This document shows positions 44,506-52,606 of a stretch of 64,000 bases of DNA, piece after piece. Numbering within the stretch: position 1 is the first letter of the stretch; every line of letters starts with the position of its first letter. The DNA is from Streptomyces stelliscabiei (GTDB taxonomy: Bacteria; Actinomycetota; Actinomycetes; Streptomycetales; Streptomycetaceae): contig NZ_JADBGF010000001.1 in NCBI RefSeq assembly GCF_014873495.1, positions 6,758,001 to 6,822,000 on the forward strand, written 5' to 3'. The position numbers and the translations under genes are program-made. The notes beneath the pieces are model-generated. The model did not search any database. It was not told the DNA's origin and saw only the letters and a list, made by a program, of their open reading frames with translations.

Positions 44506-44945
44506 CAGGAGGCCACTTCCTCCGCGGGCCCTCGCCGCTCCCGGCGAGCCTGACTCAGGGCTCGGCGCAGAGCATCGGGCCGTGTCAGCGATCGCGGGCC
44601 TTGGGGGAAGACGTGCCAGTGCATCCCCGGAGGCGTCGTGCTCTCGGCGGACGGCACGACGACGTGGCACTTCTGCCCCAGCGCGACAGTACCCGGTTCC
44701 TCCCAGCGGGCCGCGGTGCCCACGGGAACCAGGAAGTACAGCCGGGGCTCCGGACCTCCGTGGTCCAGGATCACCGGGCCTACCGGTTCGTCACCCTCGC
44801 CGAGGATCTCGATCGCGCGTCGGCCCACGGCCTCCACGGCGCGTACGGCATCCCACCACTCCCCCGCCGAGCACAGCTCGGGCTCCTCGCCGATAGGCAT
44901 CCAGCGCGGCGGGTTCGCACGGGCTGCGGGATTGTCGTCGGACAT
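44505..44945 (-). CDS. Hypothetical protein heading the cluster II minus arm
   Basis: 146 residues, soluble, beginning MSDDNPAARANPPRWMPIGE. The middle (EPRLYFLVPVGTAARWEEPG) is beta-rich; the end is basic (LSQARRERRGPAEE). No motif recognised. It is the first gene after the palindromic operator at 45,007 and overlaps the small membrane protein gene by ATGA. Confidence 0.6.
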   Translation of the reverse strand: MSDDNPAARANPPRWMPIGEEPELCSAGEWWDAVRAVEAVGRRAIEILGEGDEPVGPVILDHGGPEPRLYFLVPVGTAARWEEPGTVALGQKCHVVVPSAESTTPPGMHWHVFPQGPRSLTRPDALRRALSQARRERRGPAEEVAS

Positions 44946-45006
44946 GGAAAAGGCCTCCTCACCACTGCGTGTGAAGAGACCATTCCATTCAGCAAGGTGC
45001 CCTGCG

Positions 45007-45049
45007 CGGACAGTCTGTCCGTGGGGTCCGTTCGCCAAAGTCCTTGACT
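45007..45049 (-). promoter_or_regulatory. Operator A of cluster II
   Basis: Perfect palindrome CGGACAG-T-CTGTCCG at 45007-45021, 62 bases upstream of the first gene of the minus arm. On the minus strand a GTCAA box lies 27 bases before it, as in operator B. A regulator dimer probably binds here. Confidence 0.8.
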
Positions 45050-45054
45050 GAGGC

Positions 45055-46293
45055 TCAGGTTGTGCTAATGCCCGTCCAACTACCAAACGCGGAAAGCTCG
45101 TTGGAGGGATGGGCGTCCATCCTCAGCAGTGCGGCGGTCGTCTCGCGAACGGACGGGTGGAACCGCGTGTGGTTGGGTGCGACCTTCCGTGCGCGCTTGA
45201 GGTCCGCGAAGGCACCCTCCCGGTCGTTCTCCGCGAGCTTGGCGGACGCCACGTCGATGAAATGGTGGCTCGACCGCTCGCCGACAGTCGTGATGGGCGG
45301 CGCCCACTCGCCGCCGGGAACCGAAGACCACTCGGTGAGGCGGGCGAGGGCCTGCTCCGTGTCGCCCGTGTCGATCATCGCGTGCACCTCGTGGATGCGG
45401 ATGTTCGTCGGGCCGAAGGACATCTCGTACGCCAGGGAGTCGCGGTTGCCAGCCATGGCCGCGACCTGCTCCGCCTCCCTCAGGTAGTCGTCGGCGCGAT
45501 CGGCGTTGTTCTCGCGGGCTTCAAGAACGGCAAGCTTCAGCAGTAGCGCGCCGTCGACGGCGAGCGAGTCCTCCGTGAAGGAGCGTTCGGGCTGGAACCG
45601 CTCCAACTCGGTCCGCAGTCCGAGGAGCTTGCGGCGCGCCGGCGAGTACGCGCCCTGGCGCAGCATCGCTCCGGCGACGAGGTAGCCGGCGGTGAACTGC
45701 AGCAGCGGATCGCCGGAGCGGTCCGCTGCCCAACGGACGCGCTCCAACGCCGTGTTCGACAGATCGTGGTGACCCATCTTGTGGGCGAGGGAGTTAACGG
45801 CGCGATAGGCGCGCGCCAGGTGCCAGAACGCCTTGGCCCGGTCGCCGTTGTCGCCGCCGAGGGCGACGTGCGTGAGTTCGGTGATGATCGGCGGCAGCAG
45901 GGGGCCCATCGGGGCGTAACGGGCGTCACGGCGCAGGGCCGCCACCTGGTCGACCTCCGAGGCGAGCACGGGAAGCGCCCGCGGAGCGACATCCAGGTCG
46001 TCGGGGCTGTCGTAGCAGAGCAGGAGACGGCGGAGCTCGGGTATGACGGCGTGGACGCCGTCCTCCGCCTCCGGCTCGCCGTAGTACGGCTGGCCGGTCA
46101 GGACCTCGGGGCCGAAGCGCAGGGCCTTGGCGAGAGCCAGCACCAGCGAGGGTGAAGCCTTGCGCGCGCCCGACTCCAACTTCTGCACGTAGCTCGGGGA
46201 GACCGCGATCTTCTGTGCCAGTTGGGCGGCAGACAGTTTCCGTGTCCTACGAGCGATACGGAGACGGTCTCCCAGCGTCAGGTTTTCACTCAT
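45055..46293 (-). CDS. XRE regulator with TPR-like C-terminal domain
   Basis: 412 residues. The HTH is at about 6-62 (LGDRLRIARRTRKLSAAQLA, IAVSPSYVQKLESGARKASP). The rest is helical repeats (LARAYRAVNSLAHKMGHHDL, LLKLAVLEARENNADRADDY, DTGDTEQALARLTEWSSV) like TPR sensor domains. Proteins of this layout, related in shape to the PlcR/Rgg group, bind small ligands or peptides. It stands at the centre of the cluster II regulon and is the best candidate for binding the three CGGACA-N3-TGTCCG operators. Confidence 0.8.
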   Translation of the reverse strand: MSENLTLGDRLRIARRTRKLSAAQLAQKIAVSPSYVQKLESGARKASPSLVLALAKALRFGPEVLTGQPYYGEPEAEDGVHAVIPELRRLLLCYDSPDDLDVAPRALPVLASEVDQVAALRRDARYAPMGPLLPPIITELTHVALGGDNGDRAKAFWHLARAYRAVNSLAHKMGHHDLSNTALERVRWAADRSGDPLLQFTAGYLVAGAMLRQGAYSPARRKLLGLRTELERFQPERSFTEDSLAVDGALLLKLAVLEARENNADRADDYLREAEQVAAMAGNRDSLAYEMSFGPTNIRIHEVHAMIDTGDTEQALARLTEWSSVPGGEWAPPITTVGERSSHHFIDVASAKLAENDREGAFADLKRARKVAPNHTRFHPSVRETTAALLRMDAHPSNELSAFGSWTGISTT

Positions 46294-46712
46294 CGGTGGA
46301 CCTGTCCCTTCGCGATGAAGCACTTGGATCAGAGTACGGATAATGTCCAAGCCTGCGCCCTTGGTCGCCAACTGTTAACAGAGTCGATGGCCCTGCGCCC
46401 ACGACGTGGATCCGCGGCACGGGCCCGAAGCGGTTTGTCGCTCCCTCCTGACCCTCCGATCGCATGAACGAATCGAGGCATATCGCCACGAAGTGGGCGA
46501 GAGATGAGTAGGTTTGTCGCCATCTTGTCAATAGGTCGGCGTCGAAATACCTACGGACAGTTTGTCCGCGCGAATTCCGCAAGTGCCCGAAACCCGCCTT
46601 CGGTATCCGGCTGCAGACAGTAGCCAAGCGCTCACGTCGACATGATGGACGGGCGTGACCCACGTACGCTCGCCGCTCCAGAGTGGTCCCGGTCAAGGGC
46701 AAGGAGTCGGGA
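46294..46712. promoter_or_regulatory. Control region between the XRE-TPR and HAD genes, with operator B
   Basis: Gene-free. On the plus strand TTGTCA (46524-46529), a 17-base spacer and TACCTA (46547-46552) form a plausible promoter, directly followed by the operator CGGACA-GTT-TGTCCG at 46553-46567. Binding there would cover the transcription start. The leader to the HAD gene is 145 bases. The XRE-TPR promoter must lie nearer 46,300-46,400. Confidence 0.75.
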
Positions 46713-47441
46713 GTGGCTGAAGCCGAACGGTCCCTCGTGTTGTGGGACATCGACCGCACGCTGCTGTACGTCGGTGAGATCGATCGGCAGGTCTACCGCG
46801 AGGCCTTCGCCGAGATCGTTGGGCGCCCCGCGGAGCGCCTTCCAGCCCGGGGAACTGGCGTCACCATGCCCCTCGCGATCCGATCCCTGCTCCTGGACAA
46901 CGGCGTGTCGGCATCGGACGTCCCCCAACTGCTGCCGCGCCTGGTCGAACTCCTGCCGCAACGCCTCGCCGCGCATGAGGAAAACCTGCGCGAGCAGGGC
47001 GTCCTCATGCCCGGTGCCGTGTCGGCGCTGAAGGCGGTGCACGAGCAGACGCATTGCGTGCCGACCGTCGTCACAGGGAACCTCAAGCCCAACGCACTGT
47101 TGAAGCTCGAAGCGTTTGGCCTCGACGACTTCCTGGACACCGAAATCGGCGGGTACTCCTCCGACGACGAGCACCGTCCTGCTCTCGTCGCCGTCGCGCA
47201 AAAGCGAGCTCAGGCCAAACTCGGGGCAGCCTTCACTCGATCCAACACCGTCATCATCGGAGACTCCCTCGAAGATGTCCGCACAGGAGTTGAAGGCGGC
47301 GCTTCGGTGATTGGAATCGCGTCCGGCAAGACCACGGCTCGTGAACTGGCCTCAGCGGGCGCCGATGTGGTGCTCGACAGTCTCGAGGACGTACCGCAGC
47401 TCTTGGAGGAGATCACGACAGTGATCTCCTCCAAGAGCTGA
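46713..47441 (+). CDS. HAD-family phosphatase
   Basis: 242 residues from GTG with AAGGAG eight bases upstream. Motif I LVLWDIDRTLLY, motif II TVVTGN, a late Lys (VAQKRAQAKL) and motif IV VIIGDSLEDVRTG are all present. Close in sequence to the HAD protein at 32,507-33,199, with the same divergent position beside an XRE regulator. The C-terminal codons lie inside a 20-bp perfect hairpin. Confidence 0.85.
   Translation: MAEAERSLVLWDIDRTLLYVGEIDRQVYREAFAEIVGRPAERLPARGTGVTMPLAIRSLLLDNGVSASDVPQLLPRLVELLPQRLAAHEENLREQGVLMPGAVSALKAVHEQTHCVPTVVTGNLKPNALLKLEAFGLDDFLDTEIGGYSSDDEHRPALVAVAQKRAQAKLGAAFTRSNTVIIGDSLEDVRTGVEGGASVIGIASGKTTARELASAGADVVLDSLEDVPQLLEEITTVISSKS
47397..47440 (+). terminator. 20-bp perfect hairpin at the end of the HAD gene
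   Basis: Arms of 20 bases (left 47397-47416, right 47421-47440, beginning CAGCTCTTGG and ending CCAAGAGCTG) around the loop GACA. It ends inside the stop codon. No T run follows. Likely a terminator, unusual in being translated through. Confidence 0.75.
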
Positions 47442-47458
47442 CGGTCAATCAATCATGG

Positions 47459-48103
47459 CTACGACTCCCCGCGCTGCCGCGTGCTCTCGTCTCCCCGCCG
47501 TTCCACGGCTCCTCCACCGGAGCGCGACTGGCCGAGAAGCGTTCGCGGTCGGGCCTCGGGCCGGTGTGCGGGGTGCCCGAGGGAGTTGCGCAGCCGGATG
47601 CCGTTGAACCCGCACGTGCTGGAGGTGATGGTCTCCCAGTACGGCCACAGGATGTCCAGAACCCGCAGCTGGATGCCGGCCTCGGCGTGCAGGGCAAGGA
47701 GGTCACCGACGGGCTCGGGTGGGCCCAGCGGCTGGACGGGTTCCTCCGCCACGTGGGCGCGTGGGACGGGCTCCCCGATGGGTCGGAAGGGTGTGGAGTC
47801 GAACCGGTAGGCGTAGAGGCGAACGTCGCGGATCTCCTCCAGCCAGTCGTACTCGATCGCGTGTACTCGATCTCCCCCGCCCGGGCCGATGATCCGCTCG
47901 CGGTCCGACGGGGACGTGTCGGGTGTCATCCATGCCATCGCCCGGGGACACTGCTTGGGGAACCAGTAGTCGGGGGAACGGACCGCGTCGACGGCCCAGA
48001 CAAAGGCCCCCCGGTCCTTCGACGTCGGGGAGGCGCGCGGGACGAAGCGGGTGATCGTGGGATCCTCGGAGAAGTGCAGTAACTGTCCAGGCTCTGGCCG
48101 CAT
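47459..48103 (-). CDS. DUF6886-like protein
   Basis: 214 residues, ATG at MRPEPGQLLHFSEDP. The pattern FSEDPTITRFVPR, AFVWAVDAVRSPDYWFPKQC and AIEYDWLEEIRDVRLYAYRF matches a small family common in Streptomyces, with no known function. The last 35 residues are Arg/Gly-rich and look like extension beyond the normal end (FNGIRLRN), possibly from loss of the original stop. Confidence 0.7.
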   Translation of the reverse strand: MRPEPGQLLHFSEDPTITRFVPRASPTSKDRGAFVWAVDAVRSPDYWFPKQCPRAMAWMTPDTSPSDRERIIGPGGGDRVHAIEYDWLEEIRDVRLYAYRFDSTPFRPIGEPVPRAHVAEEPVQPLGPPEPVGDLLALHAEAGIQLRVLDILWPYWETITSSTCGFNGIRLRNSLGHPAHRPEARPRTLLGQSRSGGGAVERRGDESTRQRGES

Positions 48104-48238
48104 CGGGGCATCGTAAGTCCCCACGCGCGGTACTCGCCTTCCGCGTTTCCAGGCGCACCACTGCGACGCACCAGAACGAGCCGCCGGGTAACCGGTACAG
48201 GAAGCGCCGAGCGTCAGGCGCAACCAACGAGATCCGCT

Positions 48239-49735
48239 TCAACGACTCCGGGCTGGGCCCCTCCATCGTGATGGGCGGCAGGGTGCGGATCGATGGCAGG
48301 GCGACCGCACCATGGACGCGCGTCCCCGTAGGAGATCGTTGAGCACGCGCACCGGAGAAGTCGGGGACAGGACCAGTCGGGCGTCGAGCGCTGCCTCCCA
48401 CTGCCCGGTCAGCCCGACCATCAGTCGTTTGCGCATGCCGGGCGTGACGTGGGCGTAGCGCGCCGAGACGGAGCCGTCGATGTGGCCCATCCTCTGGTCC
48501 ATCAGGACCCGCTCAGTGCCGAGGTCCTCCATCACGGTCCGGTGGGTGTGGCGGAGGCCGTGGGGTGTGAGGCCCTTGGCGATCGGGAGCCAGCAGGCCT
48601 CGGCCCGATCGCTGGCCGCGCGGCCTCGGGCCGGGACGCCGGGCCACGGCTCTCCGAGCAGGGGTACGGGGCGGGCCGGCTGCGGAGCCTTCTTCGGGTA
48701 CCAGCCGGAGACCGCAGGGGTGAACAGCCACGTCGCGAAGCCGTTTCGGCGCCAGTGGGCGGCGTGCTCTGGCACCGCACCGCCGCGCACGAATCCCAGG
48801 TCTGCGATGGCCTGCTCCACCCTCATCCGCTTGGCTTCGGTGACGCGGTCGGGGTGGTTGAGGACGTTGGACACCGTACCCGCGGAGACTTCTGCATGGC
48901 GTGCGACGTCGACGAGTTTCGCGCCTTGGTGGCCGCTGCCGCGAGCCGCGCCCTGCCCGCGGAAAACATAGGTCTTGCCGTGACACAGGCAGGGTCTCGG
49001 CTTCGTGCGGGTGACGTGGTTAGCGACCAGGGCCGACAGCCAGTCCATCGAGTCGATGGTCCGGTAGCTGTCGTCCTTGGGCGGGCAGCGCACCAGCTCG
49101 CCGGTGTCGAGTTCGTACAGCTGCCACTCGACACGGACGGAGCTCGGGCGGGCGAATTCCGTTTCCAGGCCGACGATTTCGCCCCAACGCATGCCGGTGT
49201 ACCCCTTCAGGACGACGGCGACGAACTCGTCATCGCGGCCGGCGAGCAGGGCGGCGCGTTCGGCGGTCAGTAGGATGCCGAGCGCGTCGGTGACGACCTT
49301 CTCCGGGCCGCGGTTGCGGGAGCGGCCGGCGCGCTTGCCGCGTCCGCGCCGTCTGGCAGCTGGGTTGGTCGTGATCAAACCCTCGTAGATCGCGTCTTCG
49401 AAGATCACGTGGAGTGTCGAGCGCCAGGTTCTGACACTGGAGGCCGCGTAGACGGCCTTCTCCTTTTTCTCCCACAGGTCGACGTCCGTGTGCAGGATGC
49501 CGGCGAGCGCCTTGTCCTCGAAGGCTGGGAGCAGGTGCTCCTCGATGTGGCGCTTGTAGTTCTGCATGGTCGAGGCGGCCAGGTCCTGTGCCTCGTACCA
49601 GCGGTTCGCGTATTCGCCGAAGGTCTCCTGGCCGAGTGCCGGGTCGGGCCAACCACCGCCCCGGCCCTTGCTCTCGGCGACGGCCGCGGCCCGTCGCACC
49701 TCGCCCTCGTCCCTGGCGATTCCGAGCGTGAGCAC
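48239..49735 (-). CDS. Tyrosine recombinase with inserted LacI-type HTH
   Basis: 498-residue integrase. Catalytic residues are present: Arg183 (YTGMRWGEIVG), His392-x-x-Arg395 (PHGLRHTHRT), His418 (MGHIDG) and Tyr427 (SARYAHVTPGM). Between boxes I and II sits a LacI-family HTH (LVDVARHAEVSAGTVSNVLN, VTEAKRMRVEQAI). GTG follows GGGAGGAGG. The N-terminal arm-binding domain seems short or missing and the last 20 residues look like read-through, so one end may be damaged. No excisionase gene or tRNA target is seen next to it. Confidence 0.85.
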   Translation of the reverse strand: MLTLGIARDEGEVRRAAAVAESKGRGGGWPDPALGQETFGEYANRWYEAQDLAASTMQNYKRHIEEHLLPAFEDKALAGILHTDVDLWEKKEKAVYAASSVRTWRSTLHVIFEDAIYEGLITTNPAARRRGRGKRAGRSRNRGPEKVVTDALGILLTAERAALLAGRDDEFVAVVLKGYTGMRWGEIVGLETEFARPSSVRVEWQLYELDTGELVRCPPKDDSYRTIDSMDWLSALVANHVTRTKPRPCLCHGKTYVFRGQGAARGSGHQGAKLVDVARHAEVSAGTVSNVLNHPDRVTEAKRMRVEQAIADLGFVRGGAVPEHAAHWRRNGFATWLFTPAVSGWYPKKAPQPARPVPLLGEPWPGVPARGRAASDRAEACWLPIAKGLTPHGLRHTHRTVMEDLGTERVLMDQRMGHIDGSVSARYAHVTPGMRKRLMVGLTGQWEAALDARLVLSPTSPVRVLNDLLRGRASMVRSPCHRSAPCRPSRWRGPARSR

Positions 49736-50255
49736 CTACGTCCTCCTCCCGCGCGAACTTCATGGCTCACGCAGGCTCCCCGCGGAACTCCAAGGTCAAC
49801 TCGACGCGCCGGAGAAGATCACGCGAAAAGACCGCCCAAGGTCACACGAAGGGTGCGGAGATCAGCCGAGCAGGTTTGCTGGCGGTTTCCAGCACTCTCT
49901 GCCTTCGGCCTGCCGAGTTCGTCCAGGCAGCCCGATAGGACCTCGTCGCGCCTGCGGAGCGCATTCGCGCGGGGTGGCGGGCGTACGCCCGAGCAATCCC
50001 TACCGGCCCGAAGCGATCATTCAGGACCTCGGTAACCCTCAACGCTCCGGGAAACAAAGCCTGTTGCTGTCAATAGGTCGTCGGCGAATTCCTGCGGACA
50101 CTTTGTCCGCTCGTCGCACTCGCGGAATGGAATCGTCTCTTCACGCTCCGTTGCGCGAATCCCCGACGGACCGCACCACCAATGCGCGACCCGGGTGCCT
50201 CTCTACCCGAGCCATCGCTCTCCCCCCGCCTATCCCGCACTGGAGGAGTCTTCCC
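49736..50255. promoter_or_regulatory. Upstream region of the cluster II plus arm, with operator C
   Basis: No gene seen in about 520 bases. CTGTCAATAGGTCG (50067-50080) repeats the promoter sequence of operator B, and CGGACA-CTT-TGTCCG lies at 50095-50109. The leader to the glycosyltransferase ATG is 146 bases, nearly the same as for operator B. Confidence 0.75.
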
Positions 50256-51617
50256 ATGGCAACCCGTACGCGCAGTTCAGACGACGTAGCCTCCGTTCCG
50301 ACCGCCAACACGGTCCCCCTCCAGCGTCAGCGAGGTACCGAGGGAACCGTCGAGCCGGCCGCAACCACGATCTCGCCGAAGATCGCCGTCGCACTGCATG
50401 ACGGCTACTACGGGTGCACCTCGGGCACGGGCTTCAGCAACAGGGCCTTCCTTGAGGTACTCGCGCGGACGCTGCCGCGAGGACGCCTCCTGGTCATGCC
50501 CGTTCACATCTCACGCTCCGACCCCAGTTACGACCCCGTGTGGGGAGCCGAGACGGAGGAAATGCTGCGGCAGGCCGGGGCCAAGGTCGTTCCGGTTCCG
50601 GGTGGCCGAGCGGCGACCGCCACCCTCGCGGGCTGCGAAGCACTGTGCGAGCAGGTCACGGAAGCCGCCCGGGAACGTCTCGCCGACGCGCCCATGGCCC
50701 AACTGATCGGCCTGGATATCCCCTTCCTCGGGCTCGGCCCCTATCGGCGCGCCGATGATCCGTTCAGCCTCCTTCTCCTGCCTCGGTCGACGAGCGAACT
50801 CGCCTCCCCGGAGGACCGGCGACGCATCCGATGGGAGCACAAGGGGCTGACAGCGGCAGTGCGTGGCGGTGCACGCGTAGCCTCCATCTCGCACCACATG
50901 CGCGGCCATCTTGAGCAGGTCTACGGCGTCCCGCGGCACGTGGTGGTCGATCTCCCCAACGGCCTGCTCCTGAGCGACCACGAGGACATGGCCCCGGCTC
51001 CGCTGCCGCCGCAGGCCGAAGCGGGGTTCCTGCTGGCCATGGGCCGGGCGGTGGAGAGCAAGGGCTTCGAGGACCTGCTTGAGGCCGTCCGCATCCTCGG
51101 TATGCAGGGCGAACGGGTGCCGCACCTCCTACTCGCGCCCACGACGCACACAGAGACTCTGACCGGCTACCAGCAACGACTCCAGACGATGGTCCGCGAC
51201 TACGCGATCGACGCGACGTTCCTGCCGCGGTTCTCCCCTCAGTACCGCTCATGGCTGCGGAGCCCGGCCCTCCGTGGAGTCGTGGTGCCCTCCCGAGCCG
51301 AACCGTTCGGGAGGATTCCTCTCGAAGCCTTCGCCTCGGGGGCCGCGCCGGTAGTGGCGACTCGGGCGGGCGGGCTCATGGAGACCGTCGTCGACGGGGT
51401 GACCGGGTTCACGGCGGAAGCTGGTGACCCCATGGACCTCACCCACGCGATCAGGCGGGCGCTTCACATCAGCGCCCAAGAACGTGAGCAGATGCGTGAA
51501 CGCGGCAGGGCCCTGCTCATGGCCCGGCACGACTACGAGGCCACGATCCACTCCTACCTGCGCCAGTACGTCCCTTGGGCGATGGCCCTCAGCGCCTCCT
51601 CGAGGAGTGGAGCGTGA
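50256..51617 (+). CDS. GT4-family glycosyltransferase
   Basis: 453 residues of GT-B fold; ATG 7 bases after GGAGGAG. N-lobe: VALHDGYYGCTSGTGFSNR. C-lobe with donor-binding motifs: FLLAMGRAVESKGFEDLLEA, VVPSRAEPFGRIPLEAFASG (the E-x7-E pair) and VATRAGGLMETVVDG. Retaining transfer from an NDP-sugar. First gene of the eight-gene plus arm; GTGA overlap with the next gene. Confidence 0.85.
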   Translation: MATRTRSSDDVASVPTANTVPLQRQRGTEGTVEPAATTISPKIAVALHDGYYGCTSGTGFSNRAFLEVLARTLPRGRLLVMPVHISRSDPSYDPVWGAETEEMLRQAGAKVVPVPGGRAATATLAGCEALCEQVTEAARERLADAPMAQLIGLDIPFLGLGPYRRADDPFSLLLLPRSTSELASPEDRRRIRWEHKGLTAAVRGGARVASISHHMRGHLEQVYGVPRHVVVDLPNGLLLSDHEDMAPAPLPPQAEAGFLLAMGRAVESKGFEDLLEAVRILGMQGERVPHLLLAPTTHTETLTGYQQRLQTMVRDYAIDATFLPRFSPQYRSWLRSPALRGVVVPSRAEPFGRIPLEAFASGAAPVVATRAGGLMETVVDGVTGFTAEAGDPMDLTHAIRRALHISAQEREQMRERGRALLMARHDYEATIHSYLRQYVPWAMALSASSRSGA

Positions 51618-52606
51618 CAACCACCGCGCTGGTCGCCATCAATTCCCCTTACCCTTTCTGGCGGTTATCCGATCGGCACGCCGGACAGTTACGGTCCGCC
51701 TTTCCCGACGTCCGCTTCCTGATCGCCCACGAGCACGACGTCCCCGTCGAGATCCGCACCGCTGACGTCTATTTCGGCTGGTCCTTCGACGCCGAGTGGT
51801 TGAAGACCTCCCCACGGCTCCGCTGGACGGCCACCCCGTCGGCCGGCGTCGATCACTGGCCGGCCGCCGCGCTCGATGCCGCGGGCATCACGCTCACCCG
51901 CGGGTACGGCTACCACGGGAGGCCGATGGCCGAGCACGCGATCGGCCTGCTTCTCGGATTCTCGCGGGGCCTGTTCACGAGTGCACGACTTCAGACCTGG
52001 TCCGTCTGGTGGAAGGACCTCCTCGCAGACAGCTTCTTCGACCTCTACGGCGAGACGCTCACGATCGTCGGCTGCGGCTCCGTCGGCCTCCGCCTCGCGG
52101 AGGTGGCGCAGGCATTCGGAATGCATGTCATAGGAGTACGCCGCAGCGCTCCTCGCTCCGAACCCGACGGGATCGAATGGGTGCCGGCACACCGCGTTCG
52201 TGAAGCACTCCCGCGCTCACGCGCCGTCGTCAACCTGCTTCCCGCGACCGACGAGACGCACGGCTTCTTCAACGAGAGCACCTTCAAGGCGTGCCACCCC
52301 GGGACGGTCTTCATCAACCTAGGGCGGGCCAGCACAGTCGACCACGACGCGCTCCTCGGCGCCCTCGATCAAGGCCCGCTGGTCGGCGCCGCCCTCGACG
52401 TACAGCCGCGTAAGCCGCCAGCGCTCGACGATCCGCTCCGCCACCACCCGCGGATCGTGCTCACACCGAAAAGCGCCGTCTTCAGCCACGCCTACATGGA
52501 CCAGGCGGTCGCCTTCTTCGTCGACAACCTCCGGCTTCACCTCGCCGGCCAGCCCCTCAACGGTGCTGTCACCCCAACCCACGGAGGGACACATGCCCCC
52601 CACTGA
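51614..52606 (+). CDS. D-2-hydroxyacid-dehydrogenase-like protein lacking catalytic His and Glu
   Basis: 330 residues. The NAD-binding loop IVGCGSVGLRLAEVAQAFG and catalytic Arg (INLGRASTVD) are intact. In the place of the usual EPL and TPH motifs it has PRKPPALDDP and LTPKSAVFS, so the catalytic Glu and His are both Lys. It may therefore bind NAD(H) but act differently, or use Lys as the proton donor. Confidence 0.8.
   Translation: MTTTALVAINSPYPFWRLSDRHAGQLRSAFPDVRFLIAHEHDVPVEIRTADVYFGWSFDAEWLKTSPRLRWTATPSAGVDHWPAAALDAAGITLTRGYGYHGRPMAEHAIGLLLGFSRGLFTSARLQTWSVWWKDLLADSFFDLYGETLTIVGCGSVGLRLAEVAQAFGMHVIGVRRSAPRSEPDGIEWVPAHRVREALPRSRAVVNLLPATDETHGFFNESTFKACHPGTVFINLGRASTVDHDALLGALDQGPLVGAALDVQPRKPPALDDPLRHHPRIVLTPKSAVFSHAYMDQAVAFFVDNLRLHLAGQPLNGAVTPTHGGTHAPH

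Noticed and set aside
51675-51700. CGGAC-N7-GTCCG inside the dehydrogenase-like gene
   Set aside because: Wrong spacing, within coding sequence and without the upstream GTCAA box, so not counted as a fourth operator.
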